A stretch of DNA of 6,244 nt from an uncultured Prevotella sp. Its GTDB lineage: Bacteria; Bacteroidota; Bacteroidia; Bacteroidales; Bacteroidaceae. Of this stretch, positions 1-5,664 are shown one piece after another (within the stretch, counting starts at the first letter, position 1; each line of letters opens with the position of its first letter). Position numbers and translations under genes: made by a program. The notes under the pieces are model-generated. The model had not been told where the DNA came from, ran no database searches, and worked only from the letters and a program-made list of their open reading frames with translations. Location: positions 1-6,244 of the forward strand of contig CAAGGA010000159.1 in the NCBI GenBank assembly GCA_900769275.1, written 5' to 3'.

Positions 1-8
1 CGAAGCGA

Positions 9-70
9 CCTTAAAACCGTAAAACCTTAAAAACCTTAAAACCGTAAAACCTTAAAACCGTAAAACCTTA
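9..70. repeat. Two-state octamer tandem repeat (CCTTAAAA/CCGTAAAA) across the LRR gene stop
   Basis: On the plus strand, octamers CCTTAAAA and CCGTAAAA alternate: 9-24 is one 16-bp pair, 25-33 a lone CCTTAAAA with one extra A, 34-49 and 50-65 two more pairs, and 66-70 begins another CCTTA. Read on the minus strand, the unit is GGTTTTACGGTTTTAA. The first unit supplies the last codons (V-L-R-F-stop) of the LRR gene, and the other units lie just downstream of its stop. No classical GC-rich terminator is visible between the stop and the window edge. Confidence 0.9.
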
Positions 71-2910
71 TATCCTTTTCGGTTGATACGCAAGCCCTTG
101 GCATCGGCATTGACACGCTGTCCAGCCACGTTATACCATACGTCTTCCGCATTGTCTGCCTCGGAGACCGGTATCTCGTCAATGGCTGTGGCATCACCTA
201 TACTGATGACGAAACGCTGTGCACTGCCCTCCTTGGCACTGAACGTATAGGCATTGCCCTCGCTGAGCGATACGCTCTTGCCCTCTTCCCTGTCAATGAG
301 CGTGATGGCAGCATCGGTATTGCCCATGAGTGAGATGCTGTATTCTCCTTCTTTCTTGAAATATGTTCCTATGTTCATTACGCCATTGCCGAGAGGACGC
401 TCGTTGATGGCATACTGCACTCCGTTGCTGACGGTATAAATCTGCGCTGCCTCCGTGCTGATAAACTTCGGAGCGTCCTTGTCCGTCTCGTATGCGGCTT
501 GTGCATTCTCGTTGATGACGATGCGCGTGCGGTCGGTAGAAGTGCCGTCAGTGAGCGAGAGATTGATTATCCGGCGTTCCTCTCCTGCGGCATACATAGC
601 CTTGGCGTTGCTCTCCGCACGCTTGATGCGATTGGTCTGGCGACCTTCCTTTGCAAACGTGATGCCATGGTTATTGCCTGATGCCTGCACGAAGAATGCC
701 TCTCCCGGAGAGAGTATGTATTCGTCGTCCTTCGGACTGTATGCCATGTAGGTGTTGTTTCTCATGTTCCATACGGTGATGGGAGCAGTGAAGTCCATAT
801 AGCTGACATCGAAATAGCACGGGTAAGGGTTGCCTATGAGATTCCATCCCTGGTTCTGCGTAAACTCGCTCGGATAGGCAGTGAGCGGAATGCTGACGTC
901 ATCCTTGGCTATGGTGACGGACTTTGCAGAAGAGTAGAGCCTGAGTCCGCTGTACCACTGTATGGAGTTGTTGATGCGTCGTTCGGTGTTTATGGCATAA
1001 CCGCGATATGCCTTGAGCGTGCTCTCTGCGTTGAGCTTCACCCACGTGTAGTTCATGTCGCCCATGGCACGGTTCTCACCGGAGTATTCGCGGACGGCGA
1101 AACTGGTGGTTCCGTCAAGGAACGGCACGATGTCCTTCACCTTTACGTCGTATGGGAAGGAGACGAACGTCCATTTCTGGTCCTGTGTATAGAGCGTGGT
1201 GGCGATGCTGTCCGCCGTCATGGTGATGTTATTGACGAGGGAAGTCATGTACGTAGAGTTGTCATTATAGTTACTCAGCAGGTTATAGTCATAGAAAGCA
1301 GAATACTTACATATGTTCATTGCACCGCTGCCGTTGACAGTCACTGCACCGTATTTCTTTCCGTTCCAATCGGAAATGAAAGTCTCGATGAGAGGCTTAT
1401 AGCTGGAAAAAGTGAGGTTTTCGTCTATGTCGATGACGGAGTTCTCGCTTGTGGTGAACGCCCGCGGACGATAGTTGTCAATGTTCTCTATGGTGTAGAA
1501 ATAGCTCCATCCCGGCGTAGATTTGTACAGGGACTGTGACATACCCGGCACGTGGAGCACCACGTCGTTCATGCTCACGTTGTTGATGGGGCAGTTGCCG
1601 TTGACGTATGGCGGTATGCCTGCCTTGACATATATATCCTTGAGACTGCCACAGGCATTGAATGGATGCATCACGTATTTCACGGTGCTTGGAATGGTTA
1701 TCTCCTTGAGCGAGGAGCAATGATAGAAAGCATTGTCATTGATATTCTCCAGACCCTCATTCAGGGTGACGCTCTCCAAAGAACTGTATGAGAAAGCATA
1801 ATTGTTTATCGTCCTTATGCTGGTAGGCAGGGTGACTTTTTTCAGTCCGCTTTCTTGGAATGCTCCTGATCCAATAGTCTCCACTCCTTCGCTGATATTG
1901 AGCACAGAGAGAGATACCGTTCTGTAGAAAGCATTTCTGCTTATGGTCTTGAGCGTAGAGGGGACATATATCTCCTGCAACCCGTAACAACAGTTGAAAA
2001 TATCATCTCCCATTATTTCCAAACCCTCGTTGAGCAGGACTTTCTGCAGTTCATAACATTCGTAGAAAGCTCTGTATCTAATTGTCTTCAGCGAGGCAGG
2101 GAAATTGATGCTTTTCAAGTGATAGCACGCATGAAAGGCATCATGGTCTATAGTCTCCAATGTCTTTGGCAAAGTGATTGTCTCCACTCCCCATTTCCAT
2201 TCAATCCAATTGTTCGGGATTGTCTTTAGCACGGCATCCTCGAGGTCGATACTTACGAGATTGGGCATATTGTTCTTTATGATGTTAAGGTCTGCGTCAT
2301 TCATCTCTCCCGACACCTTGAGGATGTTCACGTCCTGCAGGTAGTCTGCTTTCTTCACTATCTCTGCCGACAATGTTCCCGCCGTGGTGAGGGTGACGGC
2401 GACGCTCTTTCCATTTCCGTCGATGATGACAAAGTTGTTCCATTTCGTATCAGCTATGCGGTAGTTGTGAATGCTTCCAGCAGGCACGTAGAGCTTTGCT
2501 CGGATGGTGGTGCCATTATTGTAATTGCTGTGGATTGCAGGCGGTGTAGCAGTGGAGAGGGTCAGTTCCCTGAGATTGCCGAATCCATGCAAGGATCTGT
2601 CGTCCAACTGCTGCATGGTGGTCGGCAGCTGCAGCGCAACGACTTTACTTTCTTCGTCCGTAGAGTAAAGTCCTTTCATCGAGCGCACGGTATAGGTGCT
2701 TCCCTCATAGCTTACCGTTGCAGGAATGACGGTCAGCGAATCAAACTTTGAGGTATAGGTGTATAACTGCGCCACCTTGTTGGTGACATCAAGGAAATAA
2801 CTCTTGCCGTCAATAGTGACCGACTGGCTGCTGAAGTTCCAATTAATTTCTTCAGCCATTGCTGTCACGCTAATAATCAGCGCAAGGCAGGAAAGTAAAT
2901 ACTTTTTCAT
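52..2910 (-). CDS. BspA-like leucine-rich-repeat secreted surface protein
   Basis: Predicted 952-residue exported protein, probably cell-surface and involved in adhesion or host contact (inferred from the BspA family). Residues 1-19 (MKKYLLSCLALIISVTAMA) form a type I signal peptide, cut before Glu20. Residues 60-165 hold a degenerate LRR module ending in a cap-like LYVPAGSIHNY. Residues 173-226 (AGTL...LKVSG...LVSIDLEDA) resemble a domain often placed before LRRs in this phylum. Residues 242-430 contain about eight 22-23-residue LRR_5/BspA repeats, closed by a second cap (VVLHVPGMSQSLY, from 450). The beta-rich C-terminal half has W580-TFVSFPYDV, W689-NLIGNPYP and SPGEAFFVQA (734-743), patterns common in large Bacteroidetes surface proteins. 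The end (YNVAGQRV from 926 to KVLRF) resembles the short Prevotella C-terminal sorting-type motif. I chose ATG at 2910 because it starts the signal peptide; a TTG 15 codons upstream lies inside the -7 promoter element. The exact ligand is unknown. Confidence 0.88.
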   Translation of the reverse strand: MKKYLLSCLALIISVTAMAEEINWNFSSQSVTIDGKSYFLDVTNKVAQLYTYTSKFDSLTVIPATVSYEGSTYTVRSMKGLYSTDEESKVVALQLPTTMQQLDDRSLHGFGNLRELTLSTATPPAIHSNYNNGTTIRAKLYVPAGSIHNYRIADTKWNNFVIIDGNGKSVAVTLTTAGTLSAEIVKKADYLQDVNILKVSGEMNDADLNIIKNNMPNLVSIDLEDAVLKTIPNNWIEWKWGVETITLPKTLETIDHDAFHACYHLKSINFPASLKTIRYRAFYECYELQKVLLNEGLEIMGDDIFNCCYGLQEIYVPSTLKTISRNAFYRTVSLSVLNISEGVETIGSGAFQESGLKKVTLPTSIRTINNYAFSYSSLESVTLNEGLENINDNAFYHCSSLKEITIPSTVKYVMHPFNACGSLKDIYVKAGIPPYVNGNCPINNVSMNDVVLHVPGMSQSLYKSTPGWSYFYTIENIDNYRPRAFTTSENSVIDIDENLTFSSYKPLIETFISDWNGKKYGAVTVNGSGAMNICKYSAFYDYNLLSNYNDNSTYMTSLVNNITMTADSIATTLYTQDQKWTFVSFPYDVKVKDIVPFLDGTTSFAVREYSGENRAMGDMNYTWVKLNAESTLKAYRGYAINTERRINNSIQWYSGLRLYSSAKSVTIAKDDVSIPLTAYPSEFTQNQGWNLIGNPYPCYFDVSYMDFTAPITVWNMRNNTYMAYSPKDDEYILSPGEAFFVQASGNNHGITFAKEGRQTNRIKRAESNAKAMYAAGEERRIINLSLTDGTSTDRTRIVINENAQAAYETDKDAPKFISTEAAQIYTVSNGVQYAINERPLGNGVMNIGTYFKKEGEYSISLMGNTDAAITLIDREEGKSVSLSEGNAYTFSAKEGSAQRFVISIGDATAIDEIPVSEADNAEDVWYNVAGQRVNADAKGLRINRKGYKVLRF
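1621..2187 (-). repeat. BspA/LRR_5 repeat array inside the surface protein
   Basis: Residues 242-430 of the LRR protein form about eight consecutive units of 22-23 residues with the pattern LxxhxhPxxLxxIxxxAFxxCxx. The first two units carry a Pro-type core (LPKTLETI, FPASLKTI). From the third unit the cores alternate between an Asn/Ser-Glu-Gly type (LNEGLEIM, ISEGVETI, LNEGLENI) and a Pro-Ser/Thr type (VPSTLKTI, LPTSIRTI, IPSTVKYV). The basic period is therefore effectively a two-repeat module of about 46 residues. Aromatic and Cys residues recur at the AFYxCYx positions. Confidence 0.85.
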
Positions 2911-2952
2911 AGGGTTTTTGGTTTGTGTATATTTGTTTTTATCTATTTTTGG

Positions 2953-2984
2953 CAAAATTAATAATAATTCTTAATAAATACAAA
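2953..2984 (-). promoter_or_regulatory. Bacteroidetes-type promoter of the LRR surface-protein gene
   Basis: Read on the minus strand, a -33 TTTG (2984-2981) is followed after 20 nt by TAATTTTG (2960-2953), an exact match to the Bacteroidetes -7 consensus TAnnTTTG at normal spacing. Transcription would start near 2945-2949, giving a leader of about 35-40 nt before the ATG at 2910. A run of ten A on this strand (3002-2993) lies just upstream of -33 and could act as an UP-like tract. The -7 element covers the TTG that could otherwise extend the reading frame, which rules out that longer start if this promoter is used. Confidence 0.65.
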
Positions 2985-3092
2985 TTCTCAGATTTTTTTT
3001 TTGAAAGAACGATAGGAACGTCAAGAAAAAAATTACCCTAACAATAAATCCATAAGACGGGTTATTCGGAAGAACTGCACATTTTCACTCTA

Positions 3093-3114
3093 AATGTGTA
3101 TTTTTTTTCACATT
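3093..3114. promoter_or_regulatory. Candidate operator dyad AATGTG-N10-CACATT
   Basis: A perfect 6-bp inverted repeat, AATGTG (3093-3098) and CACATT (3109-3114), flanks TATTTTTTTT. Its centre is about 50 bp upstream of the predicted CoA-transferase transcription start, a position typical for activators. The half-sites recall CRP/FNR-family sites (TGTGA-N6-TCACA), but the spacing between TGTG and CACA is 10 rather than 8, so the identity of any regulator is open. Confidence 0.3.
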
Positions 3115-3115
3115 A

Positions 3116-3148
3116 TTTATATAATATCGGATAAAATGCTTAACTTTG
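3116..3148 (+). promoter_or_regulatory. Predicted promoter of the CoA-transferase gene
   Basis: TAACTTTG at 3141-3148 matches the Bacteroidetes -7 consensus TAnnTTTG exactly. The -33 position holds only TTTA (3116-3119, 21 nt upstream), a weak match to TTTG, which would fit a promoter needing an activator. Transcription would begin near 3153-3155, leaving a leader of about 125 nt before the ATG at 3280. Confidence 0.5.
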
Positions 3149-3161
3149 CACTTGATTTATG

Positions 3162-3245
3162 CATACTCTTGCTCAATCTGCAAGAAACAGCGTATGAGAA
3201 GGTAATCGGGATATTCTTATCATTAGGATAATCAAACCATTATCC
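3162..3245 (+). promoter_or_regulatory. Structured 5' leader of the CoA-transferase mRNA
   Basis: Two local structures can be drawn. First, TCTTGC (3167-3172) pairs with GCAAGA (3180-3185) around a 7-nt loop, and the stem is extended by CATAC (3162-3166) with GTATG (3192-3196) across a one-sided AACAGC bulge. Second, GGATAAT (3226-3232) can pair either with ATTATCC (3239-3245) or, through its GATAA, with TTATC (3217-3221); these two pairings exclude each other. The elements are short and AT-rich, so a regulatory role is only a possibility. Confidence 0.3.
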
Positions 3246-3279
3246 CTGCAAAAAGATAAATATAATCAATAATTCAGAC

Positions 3280-4782
3280 ATGTACACTACAATCACTGCT
3301 GCAGAAGCAGCTTCTCTCATCAAGAATGGTGACTCTCTCGGACTGAGTGGATTTACACCGGCGGGAAGTCCTAAGGCTGTCACCCGCGAACTGGCGAAGA
3401 TAGCAGAGGCAGAGCATGCCAAAGGCAATGAATTTAAGGTAAACCTGTTCACAGGTGCCTCCACAGGACAATCTACTGACGGTGTGCTCACTGAAGCCAA
3501 TGCCATCAACTTCCGTGCTCCTTACACCACAAACAGCAGTTTCCGTAAAGCAGTCAACGTCAATGCCGTACGCTATAACGACCTCCATCTCTCTATGATG
3601 GCACAGGACTTGCGCTATGGTTTCTACGGCAAGATACAATGGGCTATACTGGAAGTCAGCAAGATAGAGGATTGCGGTGAGAACTATCACGTATATCTGA
3701 CAGCGGCAGGTGGTATTTCGCCTACCGTGGCACGCATCTCTGAAAAAGTAATTTTGGAACTCAACTCGTTCCACAGCGACAAGACCGGCTTGATACAGGA
3801 CGTATATGAACCTCTCGATGCTCCTTTCCGCCAGCCTATTCCCGTCACAAAGCCAAGCGACCGCATCGGTACTCCTTACGTAGAGATACCAAAGGCAAAG
3901 GTTGTAGGTGTGGTAGAATGCAATATTCCTGACGAGGCCCGCGCCTTCAAGGGCAGCGATCCTATCACAGACAAGATAGGTGCCAACGTGGCTCAGTTCC
4001 TGCTCAACGACATGAAGCGCGGCGTCATTCCTCCCTCTTTCCTGCCCTTGCAGAGCGGTGTGGGCACAACGGCAAACGCTATCCTCGGTGCCCTCTCCAA
4101 AAATCCGGACATCCCCGACTTCAACATCTACACGGAAGTGCTTCAGGATGCCATCGTTGATATGATGCTGACAGGTCGCGTGAAAGACGCTTCCACCTGT
4201 TCTCTCACCGTAAGCAATGATTGCCTTGCACAAATCTACGACAATATCGATATGCTCAAGAATCGCCTCACACTGCGTCCTTCTGAGATAAGCAACTCTC
4301 CCGAGGTGATACGCCGACTGGGTGTCATTGCCATCAACACTGCCATCGAGGTGGATATCTACGGCAACGCTAACTCCACGCATATCTCCGGCACCAAGAT
4401 GATGAACGGCATCGGTGGCTCGGGCGACTTCGAGCGCAACGCATACATCAGTATCTTCACCTGCGCAAGTACGGCGAAGGATGGACTCATCTCTTCCATC
4501 GTGCCTTTCGTGAGTCATCAGGACCATTCAGAGCACGACGTGAACGTCATCGTGACAGAGCAGGGTATAGCAGACCTTCGCGGAAAAACACCATTGGAAC
4601 GTGCCCACCTCATCATCGAGAACTGCGCTCATCCTGACTATAAGCCTCTGCTCCGCGATTATCTCAAACTGGCACAGACCGGCAACACGCATCACAATCT
4701 CCCCTGCGCTTTCGCTTTCCACGATACACTGCGCCGCAAGGGCGATATGCACTTGACAGATTTCGCTGAGTATGTGAAGTGA
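3280..4782 (+). CDS. Acetyl-CoA hydrolase / succinyl-CoA:acetate CoA-transferase family enzyme
   Basis: Complete 500-residue cytoplasmic enzyme of the class I CoA-transferase/acetyl-CoA hydrolase family (relatives: Cat1, AarC, Ach1), which moves CoA between short acids such as acetyl- or propionyl-CoA and succinate. In succinate/propionate-forming Bacteroidales this step releases acetate or propionate while remaking succinyl-CoA. Visible support: GLSGFTPAGSPK (21-32) near the N-terminus; GVGTTANAILG (260-270); FNIYTEVLQD (281-290), with Glu286 as the expected catalytic glutamate that forms the CoA-thioester intermediate; GIGGSGDFERNA (377-388) near the CoA site; and VTEQGIADLRG (425-435). The length matches the family and all key motifs are present. 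The ATG at 3280 sits behind an A-rich tract without a strong Shine-Dalgarno, and the family N-terminus starts directly there. It is divergent from the LRR gene and convergent with lutC, so it is probably monocistronic. Succinate as the CoA acceptor is inferred from the family and phylum; substrate choice cannot be proven from sequence. Confidence 0.92.
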   Translation: MYTTITAAEAASLIKNGDSLGLSGFTPAGSPKAVTRELAKIAEAEHAKGNEFKVNLFTGASTGQSTDGVLTEANAINFRAPYTTNSSFRKAVNVNAVRYNDLHLSMMAQDLRYGFYGKIQWAILEVSKIEDCGENYHVYLTAAGGISPTVARISEKVILELNSFHSDKTGLIQDVYEPLDAPFRQPIPVTKPSDRIGTPYVEIPKAKVVGVVECNIPDEARAFKGSDPITDKIGANVAQFLLNDMKRGVIPPSFLPLQSGVGTTANAILGALSKNPDIPDFNIYTEVLQDAIVDMMLTGRVKDASTCSLTVSNDCLAQIYDNIDMLKNRLTLRPSEISNSPEVIRRLGVIAINTAIEVDIYGNANSTHISGTKMMNGIGGSGDFERNAYISIFTCASTAKDGLISSIVPFVSHQDHSEHDVNVIVTEQGIADLRGKTPLERAHLIIENCAHPDYKPLLRDYLKLAQTGNTHHNLPCAFAFHDTLRRKGDMHLTDFAEYVK

Positions 4783-4787
4783 TTCTA

Positions 4788-4918
4788 TGGTTGTTTGGTT
4801 GTTTAGTTGTTTAGTTGTTTGGTTGTTTGGTTGATAGTTCAACTCCATTGAGAATACAAACAACTAAACAACTAAACAACCAAACGAGAATACAAACAAC
4901 TAAACAACCAAACAACCA
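4788..4918. terminator. Possible bidirectional transcription terminator or mRNA 3'-end hairpin
   Basis: The inverted arrays fill the 143-bp gap between the CoA-transferase (plus) and lutC (minus) stops, the usual place for a shared terminator. Transcripts from either side would fold a stem of 25 bp or more. It lacks the GC-rich stem and terminal U-run of a classical intrinsic terminator, so 3'-end protection or simple blocking of converging transcription is equally possible. Confidence 0.4.
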
Positions 4919-4925
4919 AAACCAA
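4788..4925. repeat. Converging octamer repeat arrays forming a large inverted repeat between convergent genes
   Basis: The left arm has five exact octamers (GGTTGTTT x2, AGTTGTTT x2, GGTTGTTT) at 4789-4828 and a degraded sixth to 4836. The right arm is built from the complementary octamers AAACAACT/AAACAACC: 4858-4881 (T,T,C) and 4894-4917 (T,C,C), each block preceded by GAGAATAC (4850-4857 and 4886-4893), so a 23-bp direct repeat occurs at 4850-4872 and 4886-4908. Two perfect stems are possible: 4793-4820 with 4858-4885 (28 bp), or 4788-4812 with 4894-4918 (25 bp). They share left-arm bases and exclude each other. The array starts 6 bp after the CoA-transferase stop and reaches the lutC stop. 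Confidence 0.92.
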
Positions 4926-5537
4926 CTATACCAACACCACCGTCACTCCCTTGGCAGCCTGGGCACCATAGACTAAGGCTTGCTCTATGTCGGCTGTCTT
5001 CGACGGACCTGAGATGAACGTGCCGAAACCATATCGGGAAGTCTCCTGCTGTCCCTCAATGCCGGAACCATGCTTTGAAAGGAACTCGTAAGCCTCGTGC
5101 ATATTGTTCACGATGTTATTGCGACGAACGATGATGACAAGGTTTTCGGAGACAAAACAGACTGCTTTCTGCTTCATGTTCATAGGAATCCACACGCAGG
5201 CATTCTCTGCACATGCCACTCCCCCTTCCACTACTCCTACATCCGTGCCATCAAGGTCCTGCGCATTGGTGACCTCATCAGGGTTTATGTCGGCTTTCAC
5301 ACCATTTACATTGCTTGCTATTACCCTCGCATCAGGGTATGCCTGACGGATGACTGCATTGATGTCATCACCATCGTGCATCTCTATGAGCGATGCTCCC
5401 GCCGTCGTTGTGGTCTGACGGATAAACTCTGCCACAGGGTCAGGGAATGTCTGCTTGGGAAAAGAGAGGTCGGGGAAGGGGTATTGCTCTCTTGTATTCT
5501 GACGAAGACGGGATAATATTGATTCTTTTGCTGTCAT
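4926..5537 (-). CDS. lutC: Lactate utilization protein C (LUD domain)
   Basis: Predicted 203-residue cytoplasmic LUD-domain (DUF162/YkgG) protein, one of three subunits of the LutABC complex that oxidises L-lactate to pyruvate. The MTAKESILSRLR start is typical of the family. Core motifs are DVGVVEGGVACAENACVWI (99-117), where many relatives have an AxTG-type sequence; VSENLVIIVRRNNIVNNMHEAY (129-150); and FISGPSKTADIEQAL (174-188), the family's signature. After the signature the usual GvHGP is GAQAAKG (191-197), so the common His is Gln here. I chose ATG at 5537, behind a purine-rich GAAAGAAAGAAGAA. The frame could extend 60 codons upstream to 5717, but that extension overlaps lutB, reads through a palindrome and looks unlike any LUD N-terminus. 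It follows lutB on the same strand with a 127-nt gap. LutC has no cluster-binding Cys motifs and its precise role in the complex is unclear. Confidence 0.87.
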   Translation of the reverse strand: MTAKESILSRLRQNTREQYPFPDLSFPKQTFPDPVAEFIRQTTTTAGASLIEMHDGDDINAVIRQAYPDARVIASNVNGVKADINPDEVTNAQDLDGTDVGVVEGGVACAENACVWIPMNMKQKAVCFVSENLVIIVRRNNIVNNMHEAYEFLSKHGSGIEGQQETSRYGFGTFISGPSKTADIEQALVYGAQAAKGVTVVLV

Positions 5538-5664
5538 TTCTTCTTTCTTTCGGGGTTGGTTCTTCCTTTGATATTCTTCTTCTTTCTTTATTTCTTCTTC
5601 CTTGTGCACTTCGACCAGGTCGAAGTGTACAGATATGAGAAAGAGAAGGAGAAAGGAGAGGTAT
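5538..5664 (-). other. lutB-lutC intercistronic spacer with pyrimidine and purine tracts
   Basis: Read on the coding (minus) strand, lutB ends and is followed by a pyrimidine-rich stretch (about 5661-5635, CCTCTCC/TTTCTCC-like), then the palindrome at 5603-5631, then a purine-rich stretch (about 5602-5540, GGAAGAAG/GAAAGAAAGAAG-like) that runs up to the lutC ATG. The two flanks are broadly complementary and could imperfectly lengthen the hairpin. The purine stretch probably also serves as the lutC ribosome-binding region. At 127 nt it is long for a spacer inside a lut operon. Confidence 0.6.
5603..5631. repeat. Near-perfect palindrome between lutB and lutC
   Basis: CACTTCGACC (5607-5616) and GGTCGAAGTG (5618-5627) are perfect 10-bp arms around a single A. 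Pairing continues outward for four more positions (5603-5606 with 5628-5631) with one mismatch, which would be A-C in the lut transcript. In RNA a tight CTG-type loop of three would remain. It lies in the lutB-lutC spacer, away from both coding regions. It could be an attenuating or processing hairpin that sets the lutB:lutC ratio, or a member of a dispersed palindromic repeat family. Confidence 0.8.

Larger units (their letters stand above)
2911..3279. other. Divergent intergenic control region, no gene
   Basis: This AT-rich spacer separates the two divergent starts and contains no credible coding sequence. From left to right it holds the LRR gene's short A-rich leader and promoter, a run of ten T (2993-3002), an unassigned stretch (about 3003-3090) in which I see nothing recognisable, a TGTG-N10-CACA dyad around a T8 run, the predicted promoter of the CoA-transferase gene, and that gene's roughly 125-nt leader with two small hairpins. 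No riboswitch class was recognised in the leader. Confidence 0.75.

Noticed and set aside
2854..2910. Possible lipoprotein signal in the LRR protein (Cys8, preceded by LLS)
   Set aside because: The Cys lies only seven residues from the start and the hydrophobic core continues after it to AMA-E, which fits type I cleavage.
3159..3197. 12-codon upstream ORF (MHTLAQSARNSV) in the CoA-transferase leader
   Set aside because: Its ATG is only a few bases after the predicted transcription start, it has no ribosome-binding context and no run of regulatory codons, so a leader peptide is not supported.
3274..4527. 417-codon open frame antisense to the CoA-transferase gene
   Set aside because: It mirrors a strongly conserved gene in the opposite strand, has a Cys/Arg/His-rich composition with no recognisable domain, and has no promoter or start context. 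It is a shadow of codon bias.
4788..4925. CRISPR array
   Set aside because: The repeats are contiguous octamers without unique spacers of constant length; they are simple tandem repeats in inverted arms.
4788..4925. Insertion-sequence or MITE terminal inverted repeats
   Set aside because: There is no transposase and no flanking target duplication was seen; the symmetry comes from low-complexity octamers, which points to slippage and inversion.
5097..5516. 139-codon plus-strand open frame over lutC
   Set aside because: It is antisense to the conserved LUD coding region and has no recognisable family features.
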